Shown: positions 23,582-31,779, counted from the stretch's first letter. The stretch is DNA of 36,619 nucleotides from Lachnospiraceae bacterium (GCA_018056425.1 JAGPFR010000022.1:1-36619), one strand, 5' to 3'. A program made the numbers and translations. The notes: generated by a model not told the origin, from the sequence alone.

Positions 23582-24178
23582 GTGAACATTTACGTGGATT
23601 TTGATGACTGCCTTTGTGAGACCGCAAGACATTTCTCAGGCCTTGCGAAGGATATGTTTGGGACAAATGTTCCCTACGAGAATATAAATTTCTTCAATCT
23701 TCAAAAGTCATTTTCCCTTTCCGACAAGCAGTACGAGGATATGATGGCCGAAGCTCACAAGCCGGAAATACTCCTGTCATATGCGGAGACTCCGGGAGCT
23801 GCTGATACGCTTAACAGCTGGGTGGATGAGGGACATGACGTTTCCGTTATCACCGGCAGACCATTCAATTCCTTTGAACCTTCGAGGGAATGGCTTGATC
23901 GTCACCGCCTCGGCAGGATCAAACTCTATTGTCTTAATAAGTACGGCAGGGATTCTTTTTATCAAAATACCGAATACAGCCTTGAACTGGAAGATTATTA
24001 CAAGATGCATTTTGACATTGCGGTTGAAGATTCGCCTCATGCATTTAAATTCTTCGATCATCTCCCGGATCTTAAGATACTGGTTTATGACCGGCCGTGG
24101 AATCATAATGTAGAACTCCCCGGAGATAATTACATAAGGTGCTTTGATTGGAATGAAATAGAAAGGAATGCAAAATGA
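23582..24178 (+). CDS. HAD-like nucleotidase (5'-nucleotidase C type)
   Basis: 198 residues from GTG 23582, supported by GAGGAT upstream and by the family start. MNIYVDFDDCLCETARHFSG holds a complete D-x-D-D-x-x-x-E motif I; DVSVITGRPF is motif II and FDIAVEDSPHAFKFF motif IV. This resembles 5'(3')-deoxyribonucleotidase-like proteins, which dephosphorylate nucleotides; here the substrate is an inference. It overlaps the next HAD gene by four bases (ATGA). Confidence 0.8.
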   Translation: MNIYVDFDDCLCETARHFSGLAKDMFGTNVPYENINFFNLQKSFSLSDKQYEDMMAEAHKPEILLSYAETPGAADTLNSWVDEGHDVSVITGRPFNSFEPSREWLDRHRLGRIKLYCLNKYGRDSFYQNTEYSLELEDYYKMHFDIAVEDSPHAFKFFDHLPDLKILVYDRPWNHNVELPGDNYIRCFDWNEIERNAK

Positions 24179-24849
24179 TTAAAGCGGTGATCTTTGATAT
24201 GTTCGAAACTCTTGTGTCCTTGTTTGAAGGACGAACATATTTCGGCGAGCACATAGCTGCGGACGTGGGGATAGATCCTGCTGCTTTCAGAAAAGAATGG
24301 CATTCAATTGAAAAAGACAGAAGCATCGGAATATACAGTATCGAAGAGGGACTTGAAGTTGTCCTGAAAAGACTCGGCATATACTCGGCAGAAAAAGTAG
24401 AACTTGCGGCATCAAAGAGGCGTGACAGCCTGACGGATACTTTTAACGGTATCCCCGATGCAACCTTTGATATGCTCGATGAATTGAAAAAGAGAAATAT
24501 CAGGATCGGACTTATTACAAATACATTCTCGGATGAGCGTGATTTTATAAGAGCGAGCAGGCTGTTCCCGTATTTTGACGTGGCACTTATCTCTTATGAA
24601 CAGGGAGTCTGTAAACCTGATCCCGAGATATACAGGCGCATGCTGGTTGAGCTCGGACTTAAACCTGAAGAGTGCCTCTATGTGGGTGACGGAGGTTCGA
24701 ATGAACTGTATGCTGCAAGAGACGCGGGGATGCACCCTGTTCAGTGCACATGGTTCCATGATATGGCCTACGAGCCACATATCCCGTGTCCGATACTTGA
24801 TGAGTTTGACCGTGCGGACAAAACGCTTGATATCCTTAAATATCTCTGA
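24175..24849 (+). CDS. HAD-superfamily hydrolase
   Basis: 224 residues. Motif I is VIFDMFETLVSLFEG: nucleophile Asp present, but Phe in place of the second Asp (D-M-F-E-T), the pattern of haloacid-dehalogenase-like members. Motif II is IGLITNTFSDE, Lys in GVCKPDPEIYRRM, and motif IV CLYVGDGGSNELYAARDAG. Probably a phosphatase or dehalogenase-like hydrolase of a small metabolite. Translationally coupled to the nucleotidase, last gene of its run, followed by a terminator. Confidence 0.88.
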   Translation: MIKAVIFDMFETLVSLFEGRTYFGEHIAADVGIDPAAFRKEWHSIEKDRSIGIYSIEEGLEVVLKRLGIYSAEKVELAASKRRDSLTDTFNGIPDATFDMLDELKKRNIRIGLITNTFSDERDFIRASRLFPYFDVALISYEQGVCKPDPEIYRRMLVELGLKPEECLYVGDGGSNELYAARDAGMHPVQCTWFHDMAYEPHIPCPILDEFDRADKTLDILKYL

Positions 24850-24896
24850 TCCAGGCCACTAAAACGTTTACTTCACAAATAATTAACGCTGTTTAT

Positions 24897-24936
24897 AAAA
24901 AAATAAGGATAGGGTTATACCTGTCCTTATTTTTTT
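24897..24936. terminator. Bidirectional intrinsic terminator
   Basis: AAAAAAATAAGGATAGG - GTTATA - CCTGTCCTTATTTTTTT: long stem with one G-T pair, six-base loop, and A/T tracts on both sides. Separates the HAD gene from the hydrogenase-fusion gene. Confidence 0.9.
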
Positions 24937-24952
24937 GTGTAATGATATGCGA

Positions 24953-24958
24953 TATAAT
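24953..24958 (+). promoter_or_regulatory. Candidate -10 box of the hydrogenase-fusion gene
   Basis: A perfect TATAAT lies 26 bases before ATG 24985. The matching -35 region falls in the T-run of the terminator (TTTTTT, 17-base spacing), so the promoter is weak or needs an activator. Confidence 0.5.
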
Positions 24959-24984
24959 AGCTTTTAGGAAAATGTTTTCTGACA

Positions 24985-27591
24985 ATGGCAAAAGGTTTAG
25001 TCTATACAAATGAAAAATGCGTAGGCTGTAACAAATGTGTTGCGGTATGCAGTGCAATGGGAGCATGTATCTCCACCGTAGCCGATGCGAAAGGTAATTC
25101 CAGAATAAACGTCGATCCGTCCAGATGCGTCGGGTGCGGCGCTTGTTTTGATGTCTGCGAGCACGGAGCAAGGGAATTTTGTGACGATACGGATACATTC
25201 CTTGCAGATCTTGAGGCGGGCAAGGAAATCTCTGTTCTTGTAGCACCTTCATTTCGTGCCAATTATCCCGATGAATACGAAAAAGTGCTCGGCGGTCTCA
25301 AAGCCCTGGGCGTCAAACATATCATAAATGCAGCTTTCGGTGCGGACATCACTACCTGGGGCTATATCAAATACATGCAGGAAAACGGCTTTAGAGGCGG
25401 CATTTCACAGCCCTGTCCCGCCGTTGTTACATATATCGAAAAATATCTTCCGGAACTTCTGCCCAAACTTTTCCCCGTGCAGAGTCCTCTTATGTGTACC
25501 GCCATCTATGCGAAAAAAGAACTGGGTATAACCGATAAGCTTGCGTTTATCAGCCCCTGTATAGCCAAGAAGCTTGAGATCGACGATCCCGAGAATTCGG
25601 GCCTTGTCGATTACAACGTTACATTCAGACATTTGATGAAGATGGTTCGCGAGAAAGGCATTTACGGCGAGCCTGTTACGGATGAGATCGAATACGGTCT
25701 GGGTTCAATCTACCCCATGCCCGGCGGGCTTAAAGATCATGTTAAGTGGTTCCTCGGAGACGGTGCATTTATTCGTCAGATTGAAGGCGAAAAGCAGATG
25801 TACGATTATCTCAGAAAGCAGTCCTCACAGCTTGCCGGCAAGGATAATCCTTTCCTGTTTATAGACGCACTCAATTGTAAGGACGGGTGTTTGTGCGGAA
25901 CCGGAACGGAGCCCGAACTTGCTTTTACCGACAAGGCACTCTTTAATCTCCTGAAGATCCGTGAGGATCTGAAAAAAGAAAATAAAGACCCTGCTTTATC
26001 GCGTGAGCTCACTCCGGAGCAGCGGCTTGAAGCTCTCAATAAACAGTTCGGGAATCTGAATCTTTCGGATTATCTGCGCCATTATACGGATCTTTCTTCG
26101 AGGTGTGCGATCAGGACGCCGAGCGAAGAAGAACTTGATAACATCTTCCTTACGATGCAAAAGGATACTCCCGAATCCCGCGTGATCAACTGCGGTTCCT
26201 GCGGATACAATACCTGTAAGGAAATGGCGACAGCCATCTATAACGGATTCAACCACCGCGACAACTGCGTTCACTATTTGAAGAATGCGATCGAAGCGGA
26301 GCACAAGAGTCTTATCTATAATGCCCAGCATGATGAACTTCTCGGAATCTACAACCGAAGTTATGCAATGGATCTTCTTATAATTAACGGGGATTATTGG
26401 AAGAACGCTTCCTTTGTAATGGCTGATATTGATGGCTTTAAGGGTATCAATACGACATACGGACATGAACTTGCCGATCAGATCCTTATGAATGCAGCGG
26501 TAGGATTGCTTAAACTGGCCAAGGATAAAGGCTGGCTTTTATCCAGATACGGCGGAGACGAATATCTGATCTGTCTGCCCGAACCCATGACTGAAGATCA
26601 TCCATTCATGGAGCTTATCCGTGGAGTATTCGAGCAGCCTTTCAGACTCGGGAGTATCGAGCTTCAGCTGTCTGCATGTATGGGCGTATCCAATACCGAC
26701 GGACACCTCAGCGTTGAAGAAAATATAAACAATGCTGAAGAAGCTATGCATGAAGCTAAGAAGCTCGGTCATAACCGTACTGTTTTCTACAGTGAGATTC
26801 TTCAGGAGAAAGCAAGAGAAGAAAAGATCATTCGCGAGAAGATCGTGGATGCTTTTGAAAATGACGGGTTTTATATAGTTTACCAGCCGAAGGTTGATGC
26901 GCAGTCAGTCACGCTCTGCGGATACGAGGCACTGATAAGAATGAAGGAGCCGGGATTCGGACCGGGTCAGTTTATTCCCATTGCGGAAAAGCATGGATGG
27001 ATCTGGAGAATCGGACGTATGACGACGGAGCTTGTTGTCAGGCAGCTGTCCGATTGGAGAAAAGCGGGTTATGAGCTTCATCCTGTCTCCGTAAACTTCT
27101 CCAGCAATCAGCTTAGTGATACGGGTTATGTTGATTTCCTTGCAGATCTTTTGAAGCAGTACGACATTCCTTCGAAGTATGTTGAGATAGAGATCACGGA
27201 AGGTATTTTCCTGGATCGTTCGTCACAGGTTGAGGAGCTGTTCAGGAAATTTAAGGAGCTCGGCATAAGGCTTCTTATGGATGATTTCGGAACGGGATAT
27301 TCTTCACTCGGATATCTGACATACATACCCGTTGATACTATCAAACTGGATAAATCACTTGTCGACAATTATCTGATCGATGGCAAGGATGCATTTATTA
27401 ATGACGTTATCAGACTGGTTCACCATCTTGATAAGGAGATGACCATTGAAGGTGTTGAAGAAGAATGGCAATACAGCCGTTTGAGAGAATTCGGTGCGGA
27501 CACGATACAGGGATTCTACTTCAGTAAGCCTCTTCCTGCGGATGAAGCGATAAACTTTATTCCGGGCGTCAATCGGGATGAACAAAGATAA
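24985..27591 (+). CDS. Hydrogenase-like sensor fused to GGDEF and EAL domains
   Basis: 868 residues, no membrane segment. Order: two [4Fe-4S] ferredoxin motifs (C12/C15/C18/C22 and C48/C51/C54/C58); an [FeFe]-hydrogenase catalytic-type domain with the three H-cluster motifs SQPCPA (C144), ISPCIAKK (C192) and LNCKDGC (C298, C302); a further FeS motif NCGSCGYNTC with C428; GGDEF with DIDGFKGI and RYGGDEY (523-527); EAL (648-650) with EIEITEG, MDDFGTGYSSL, IKLDKS and IEGVEEE. The cluster ligands are kept, but the proton-relay Cys next to C144 is Pro, as in sensory rather than turnover hydrogenases. Predicted: a cytoplasmic protein coupling H2 or redox state to c-di-GMP synthesis or breakdown. 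Start ATG 24985 has a distant TAGGAAAA. Confidence 0.9.
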   Translation: MAKGLVYTNEKCVGCNKCVAVCSAMGACISTVADAKGNSRINVDPSRCVGCGACFDVCEHGAREFCDDTDTFLADLEAGKEISVLVAPSFRANYPDEYEKVLGGLKALGVKHIINAAFGADITTWGYIKYMQENGFRGGISQPCPAVVTYIEKYLPELLPKLFPVQSPLMCTAIYAKKELGITDKLAFISPCIAKKLEIDDPENSGLVDYNVTFRHLMKMVREKGIYGEPVTDEIEYGLGSIYPMPGGLKDHVKWFLGDGAFIRQIEGEKQMYDYLRKQSSQLAGKDNPFLFIDALNCKDGCLCGTGTEPELAFTDKALFNLLKIREDLKKENKDPALSRELTPEQRLEALNKQFGNLNLSDYLRHYTDLSSRCAIRTPSEEELDNIFLTMQKDTPESRVINCGSCGYNTCKEMATAIYNGFNHRDNCVHYLKNAIEAEHKSLIYNAQHDELLGIYNRSYAMDLLIINGDYWKNASFVMADIDGFKGINTTYGHELADQILMNAAVGLLKLAKDKGWLLSRYGGDEYLICLPEPMTEDHPFMELIRGVFEQPFRLGSIELQLSACMGVSNTDGHLSVEENINNAEEAMHEAKKLGHNRTVFYSEILQEKAREEKIIREKIVDAFENDGFYIVYQPKVDAQSVTLCGYEALIRMKEPGFGPGQFIPIAEKHGWIWRIGRMTTELVVRQLSDWRKAGYELHPVSVNFSSNQLSDTGYVDFLADLLKQYDIPSKYVEIEITEGIFLDRSSQVEELFRKFKELGIRLLMDDFGTGYSSLGYLTYIPVDTIKLDKSLVDNYLIDGKDAFINDVIRLVHHLDKEMTIEGVEEEWQYSRLREFGADTIQGFYFSKPLPADEAINFIPGVNRDEQR

Positions 27592-27601
27592 AGGGGGACA
27601 T

Positions 27602-28231
27602 ATGAACGAAAATATAACAAAAAGAAACACTCTTCTCGCACAGAAGGTTATCAAGGGTCTGGAATCCCGTAATATGAATGGATATTATGCAGAAAATAAG
27701 GAAGATGCTTTGAAGCTTGCCCTTGAGCTGATACCCGAAAACTCTTCCGTAACCATGGGCGGTGCCATGAGCGCTCATGAGATCGGCCTTGTAGAGGCAC
27801 TTAAAGCCGGAAAGTATAACTTCATCGACAGGGATAAGGCAGAGGATAAGAGGGCTGCGATGCTTGCGGCATATGATGCCGACTTTTTCCTGACCAGTGC
27901 GAATGCAATGACTGAAGACGGCGTTATGGTCAATATCGACGGCAACTCCAACAGGGTTTCGGCGATTGCACAGGGTCCCAGGCATGTGCTGGTAATAGTG
28001 GGGATGAACAAGATCTGTCCCGATGTTGATGCTGCCATGAAGAGAGCGAGAAATGTAGCGGCTCCCATCAATGCACAGCGCTTCGGCCTTAATACTCCCT
28101 GTGCAAAGACCGGATCCTGCATGAACTGCAAATCCCCCGATACCATCTGCTGTCAGTTCCTTATCACCAGATTTTCAAGACACGAGGGCAGGATTCATGT
28201 CATCCTTGTAAATGATTCGCTCGGATTCTAA
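27602..28231 (+). CDS. LUD-domain protein (lactate-utilisation family)
   Basis: 209 residues from ATG 27602, which follows AAAGGGGGA directly; the earlier ATG 27578 overlaps the previous gene and lacks a site. ENSSVTMGGAMSAHEIGLVE and FFLTSANAMTEDGVMVNIDG are the conserved core of LUD (DUF162) proteins, and the Cys-rich end CAKTGSCMNCKSPDTICC is a usual feature. Some members (LutC) take part in lactate oxidation; short solitary members like this have no assigned role. The gap to the sensor gene is 10 bases, so both are likely co-transcribed. Confidence 0.88.
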   Translation: MNENITKRNTLLAQKVIKGLESRNMNGYYAENKEDALKLALELIPENSSVTMGGAMSAHEIGLVEALKAGKYNFIDRDKAEDKRAAMLAAYDADFFLTSANAMTEDGVMVNIDGNSNRVSAIAQGPRHVLVIVGMNKICPDVDAAMKRARNVAAPINAQRFGLNTPCAKTGSCMNCKSPDTICCQFLITRFSRHEGRIHVILVNDSLGF

Positions 28232-28244
28232 AGGAGTTTAGGTA

Positions 28245-28661
28245 ATGGAACCTGTCAGGGATTATGTACATACCGTTCAGTATTACGAAACGGACAAGAT
28301 GGGAATAACCCATCACTCGAACTATATCAGATGGATGGAAGAGGCAAGGGTTGATTTCCTGGATCAGATCGGCTGGAACTACGCAAAGCTCGAAGAGAGC
28401 GGGATCATTTCCCCCGTCATCAACGTTACATGTGATTTCAAGCGCACGACAACATTTTCGGATGTTATCACGATAAGCGCGTCCGTCAGGGAATTTAACG
28501 GAGTTAAGCTTAAGTTTGCATATGAGATGAAGAATGCGGAAGGGACCGTGGTCTTTACCGCAACTTCCATGCATGCCTTTTTGAATCATGAAGGCAGACC
28601 TGTCAGGATGAAGCAGGATTATCCCGAGTTATACGAGACAATAATGAGCCTGGTCCGGTAA
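28245..28661 (+). CDS. Acyl-CoA thioesterase, YbgC/4HBT family
   Basis: 138 residues, normal for a hotdog-fold thioesterase. YYETDKMGITHHSNYIRWME is the signature region: the Asp-x-x-G-x-x-(H/Y)-H/N-x-x-Y-x-x-(W/F)-x-E pattern with the catalytic Asp. It ends with AFLNHEGRPVRM, as expected. It hydrolyses an acyl-CoA or acyl-ACP; chain preference is unknown. AAAGGAG precedes the start. Last gene of the three-gene run starting at 24985. Confidence 0.92.
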   Translation: MEPVRDYVHTVQYYETDKMGITHHSNYIRWMEEARVDFLDQIGWNYAKLEESGIISPVINVTCDFKRTTTFSDVITISASVREFNGVKLKFAYEMKNAEGTVVFTATSMHAFLNHEGRPVRMKQDYPELYETIMSLVR

Positions 28662-28662
28662 T

Positions 28663-28689
28663 GTGACAAGGAGTCCGACCCTCTGCCAC
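28663..28689. repeat. REP-like palindromic element, copy 1
   Basis: GTGACAAGGAGTCCGACC followed by CTCTGCCAC. It shares the frame GTG-CA...GG...CC-CCTCTG-CAC with the element at 31819-31846. Such imperfect 27-28 bp palindromes between genes recall REP elements of Firmicutes, which are often associated with REP-associated tyrosine transposases. Two copies only are seen here. Confidence 0.5.
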
Positions 28690-28723
28690 GGTTTACATAA
28701 TGCGTGCAATTTTGCACTCTTTT

Positions 28724-28746
28724 AGGGCGTGGAAACGCCCTTTTTT
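28724..28746 (+). terminator. Intrinsic terminator after the thioesterase
   Basis: AGGGCGT - GGAA - ACGCCCT followed by TTTTT. A smaller hairpin (GTGCAA/TTGCAC, 28704-28717) precedes it. Confidence 0.85.
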
Positions 28747-28747
28747 A

Positions 28748-28776
28748 TTGACTTAGAACCCCCGACAAATTATTAT
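28748..28776 (+). promoter_or_regulatory. Strong sigma-A-type promoter of the aldolase gene
   Basis: TTGACT (28748-28753), 17-base spacer, TATTAT (28771-28776). It starts at the last bases of the preceding terminator and leaves about 50 bases of leader before AAGGAGG and the ATG. Confidence 0.85.
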
Positions 28777-28831
28777 TGATGTATGCGAGACTTTTCGTAA
28801 ACCCTATATATTTTTAAGGAGGTTTTTCGTT

Positions 28832-29800
28832 ATGGCATTGGTAACAACGAAAGAGATGTTCAAGAAAGCTTATGACGGCGGATATGCTGTCGGTGCTTTC
28901 AACGTCAACAACATGGAGATCGTACAGGGCATCACCGAAGCTGCAGGAGAGCTCGAGAGCCCCGTTATCCTTCAGGTTTCCAAGGGTGCGCGTGCATACG
29001 CAAACCACACCTATCTTGTAAAGATGGTTGAGGCTGCTGTTCAGGAGAATCCTCAGATCCCCATCGCTCTTCACCTTGATCACGGTGATACCTTTGAGCT
29101 CTGCAAGTCCTGTATCGACGGCGGATTCACTTCCGTTATGATCGATGCATCAAGCAAGTCTTTCGAAGACAACATCGCACTTACCAAGCAGGTAGTTGAG
29201 TACGCTCATGATCACGGCGTAGTAGTAGAGGCTGAGCTCGGAACTCTTGCAGGTATCGAGGATGAAGTTCAGGTTGAGGCAGGAAAAGAAGCTTACACCA
29301 GACCTGAAGAAGTTGAAGAGTTCGTAGACAGAACCGGATGTGACTCCCTTGCAATCGCAATCGGAACCAGCCATGGCGCTTATAAATTCACCGCTGCTCA
29401 GTGCACCAGAAATGCTGACGGCATCCTTGTTCCCCCTCCGCTTCGTTTCGACGTTCTCGAGGAGTGCATCAAGAGACTTCCCGGATTCCCCATCGTTCTT
29501 CACGGATCATCTTCAGTTCCTCAGGAATTCGTTAAGATGGTTAATGAGTACGGCGGAAACATGCCTGATGCGATCGGTATCCCTGAAGATCAGCTTCGTG
29601 AGGCTGCTAAGCTTGCTGTATGTAAGATCAATATCGACTCCGATATCCGTCTTGCGATGACTGCAACCATCCGTAAGTACTTCGTAGAGCATCCCGATCA
29701 CTTCGATCCTCGTCAGTATCTCAAGCCCGCTCGTCAGGCTGTTAAGGATATGGTTGCTCACAAGATCGTTAACGTTCTCGGATCCGATCACAAGATCTGA
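28832..29800 (+). CDS. fba: Class II fructose-bisphosphate aldolase
   Basis: 322 residues. GGYAVGAFNVNNMEIVQGI at the start, IALHLDHGDTFELCKSCI with catalytic D83 and zinc ligand H84, VVEAELGTLAGIEDE with the zinc-ligand Glu, AIGTSHGAYKF and VLHGSSSVP with further His ligands, and CKINIDSDIRLAMTATIRKY at the substrate phosphate site: complete class II (zinc) aldolase. It reversibly cleaves fructose-1,6-bisphosphate in glycolysis, cytoplasmic. Own promoter, AAGGAGG at 28816-28822, and a strong terminator behind. Its codon use looks more biased than that of the neighbours, as expected of a highly expressed gene. Confidence 0.97.
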   Translation: MALVTTKEMFKKAYDGGYAVGAFNVNNMEIVQGITEAAGELESPVILQVSKGARAYANHTYLVKMVEAAVQENPQIPIALHLDHGDTFELCKSCIDGGFTSVMIDASSKSFEDNIALTKQVVEYAHDHGVVVEAELGTLAGIEDEVQVEAGKEAYTRPEEVEEFVDRTGCDSLAIAIGTSHGAYKFTAAQCTRNADGILVPPPLRFDVLEECIKRLPGFPIVLHGSSSVPQEFVKMVNEYGGNMPDAIGIPEDQLREAAKLAVCKINIDSDIRLAMTATIRKYFVEHPDHFDPRQYLKPARQAVKDMVAHKIVNVLGSDHKI

Positions 29801-29827
29801 TGATCTGAAGGTAATTCAGAAACCAGG

Positions 29828-29855
29828 GGCCCCGATTCGCTCGGGGCCTTTTTTT
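29828..29855 (+). terminator. Intrinsic terminator of the aldolase gene
   Basis: GGCCCCGA - TTCGC - TCGGGGCC followed by seven T: very stable stem. Confidence 0.95.
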
Positions 29856-29879
29856 GACCACCGGAACCGGAGGTAATAT

Positions 29880-30623
29880 ATGGCAAAACAAAACATATAT
29901 GACAACGAGGTCTTCTTTGAAGGCTATAAGAACCTGCGAGGGAAAGAGTCCAATGCAAATGTGCTCTTTGAGATCCCTGCTTTATTTTCACTGCTTCCCG
30001 AACTGAACGGGCTGTCCGTTCTTGATCTGGGCTGCGGTTTCGGAGAGCACTGCAAGGGCTTTATAGAGCGCGGTGCAGCGAAGGTGGTCGGAATCGATAT
30101 TTCTGAGAAAATGCTGGAGGTTGCCAAGGCGGAAAACGCTGATCCGAAGATCACATATCTGAACATGCCCATGGAAGATCTTGATAAGATCGATGGCAAG
30201 TTTGATCTTATTGTCAGCTCCCTTGCGATCCATTATGTCGAGGACTTTGGCGGCCTTGTAAAAAACATTTATGATCTCCTTAATCCCGGCGGACTCTTTG
30301 TTTATTCCCAGGAAAATCCCATCAACACCTGCCATTCGACGGGAGAGAGATGGACAAGGGATGAAAACGGCAAAAAGCTCTACGTCAATCTCAGAAACTA
30401 TGGGGTCGAAGGAGAACACGAATCCGTATGGTTTGTAGATAATGTCAAGAAATATCACAGAATGTTTTCAACCATCGTAAACACACTTGCATCCAGCGGT
30501 TTTGTGATAGAGAAGATGATCGAGCCCCTTCCCGATGATGAGATACTTGCCAAATATCCGGATCAGGAAGACTTGTTCCACAAACCTGATTTCCTGCTCG
30601 TACGGGCTGCAAAAAGGAACTGA
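29880..30623 (+). CDS. Class I SAM-dependent methyltransferase
   Basis: 247 residues. Motif I is VLDLGCGFGEHCKGFIERG, then VVGIDISEKMLEVAK, ITYLNMPMEDLD, FDLIVSSLAIHYVEDF and GGLFVYSQENPI. This is the type 11/25 pattern and typical of the family's full length. The acceptor is unknown. GGAGG before the start; its 3' end lies 12 bases before the next start. With the following two genes it may form an operon. Confidence 0.92.
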   Translation: MAKQNIYDNEVFFEGYKNLRGKESNANVLFEIPALFSLLPELNGLSVLDLGCGFGEHCKGFIERGAAKVVGIDISEKMLEVAKAENADPKITYLNMPMEDLDKIDGKFDLIVSSLAIHYVEDFGGLVKNIYDLLNPGGLFVYSQENPINTCHSTGERWTRDENGKKLYVNLRNYGVEGEHESVWFVDNVKKYHRMFSTIVNTLASSGFVIEKMIEPLPDDEILAKYPDQEDLFHKPDFLLVRAAKRN

Positions 30624-30635
30624 TTGGAGAAAAAT

Positions 30636-30866
30636 ATGAACTCTATTTTGATCAAAGACACAACACGTGAAGAAAGAGAACAGATAGTTGCGGAGTCCAT
30701 AGGTAACATAAACGGAAGCTGTGACGGATGCATGGCGGGACTGGCCGAGATGTATCAGGATTATATCGACGGTAAAAAAGAAATCCGTGACATCAACATG
30801 GAGTTCAGGGCACGTTATGAGTCGGGCATAGAAGCTCCCGAAAGAAGTAACTGCGGGTATTATTAA
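30636..30866 (+). CDS. Small conserved-looking CxxC protein, 76 aa
   Basis: Start ATG 30636 follows GGAGA; an upstream TTG at 30624 is less good. The protein begins MNSILIKDTTREEREQIVAE, then carries GSCDGCMAGLAEMYQDYIDG, with a single C-x2-C pair, and ends in a charged helix. It is soluble. I have no named family. Its stop and the next ATG overlap as TAATG, so this peptide and the next protein are made together, and a complex or shared metal/redox function is likely. Confidence 0.75.
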   Translation: MNSILIKDTTREEREQIVAESIGNINGSCDGCMAGLAEMYQDYIDGKKEIRDINMEFRARYESGIEAPERSNCGYY

Positions 30867-31759
30867 TGAAAATCTGTTACCACCTTCCCGGATTATTTGA
30901 ATTCTGTGAACTCTACAAAGTATTCCTTCCTCTGTACAGTGAGCACAGGGAATACTTCTACGAGTGGTGCGAAATAGGTTCGATCTATGGGGCACCAATG
31001 GACTGCATCTGGGGCGGCGGACGTGTCGGATTCGGTGATGCGGACCCTCTTGAAGTTGCAGAACTTATGAGTAAGTACGATATCTCATCGCGTCTTACGT
31101 TCAGCAACTCGCTCATAACCGAAGAACACTTAAGCGATAAGAAATGTAACAGGCTCTGTTCGCTCTTTGAGAAAAACGGTAATGTGCAAAACGGTGTGAT
31201 CATTTATTCGGATCTGCTTCTTGAACACATTCATAAGAAGTTTCCTGACTTTTACTTCGTCTCCACAACGACCAAAGTAATAACAAACTTCGACAGATTC
31301 GAAGATGAACTTGATAGAAAAGAGTACAGATACGTAGTTCCCGATTTCAGACTGAACAAACAGTTCGACAGATTAAATGCACTGACGGATGTACAGAAAG
31401 CAAAGGTTGAGTTTTTATGCAACGAATGCTGCAGCTTTACATGCAGGGACAGAAAAGCATGCTACGAGAACGTAAGCCGTAAGAGCCTCGGAGAAGACTG
31501 CGCAGATCATATTTGTACATCTCCCAAGGCGCTACGCGGATACCGTTTCTCAGCTGCTATGGAAAATCCTGCGTTTATCGGAACAGACGAGATCCGAAGA
31601 GTTTATGCTCCAAACGGATTCAGACATTTTAAGATCGAAGGCAGGAGCCTGGGAAGTGCGGTTGTTTTGGAAATGCTTCTGTACTACATGGTAAAGCCTG
31701 AGTGCAGACTTAAAGTAAGAGAAGAAGTATATCTGGACAGTAACTTAGATCTGTTTTAA
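30866..31759 (+). CDS. Cys-rich TIM-barrel-like protein, uncharacterised
   Basis: 297 residues, soluble, no signal. MKICYHLPGLFEFCELYKVF begins it; SSRLTFSNSLITEEHL and FYFVSTTTKVI look like barrel strands; then a Cys-rich block FLCNECCSFTCRDRKACYEN and a later DHIC; the end GFRHFKIEGRSLGSAVVLEM resembles the closing strand of peptidase U32-type barrel proteins (F-K-I-E-G-R). Four to six Cys could bind an Fe-S cluster. Function unknown; I would look first at U32-like or radical-SAM-related proteins. Coupled to the 76-aa protein. Confidence 0.75.
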   Translation: MKICYHLPGLFEFCELYKVFLPLYSEHREYFYEWCEIGSIYGAPMDCIWGGGRVGFGDADPLEVAELMSKYDISSRLTFSNSLITEEHLSDKKCNRLCSLFEKNGNVQNGVIIYSDLLLEHIHKKFPDFYFVSTTTKVITNFDRFEDELDRKEYRYVVPDFRLNKQFDRLNALTDVQKAKVEFLCNECCSFTCRDRKACYENVSRKSLGEDCADHICTSPKALRGYRFSAAMENPAFIGTDEIRRVYAPNGFRHFKIEGRSLGSAVVLEMLLYYMVKPECRLKVREEVYLDSNLDLF

Positions 31760-31779
31760 AAAATTTATAATTTATCAAA

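Noticed and set aside
28777-28831. Riboswitch before the aldolase gene
   Set aside because: The leader is only about 50 bases and shows no conserved aptamer pairing; a plain promoter and ribosome site explain it.
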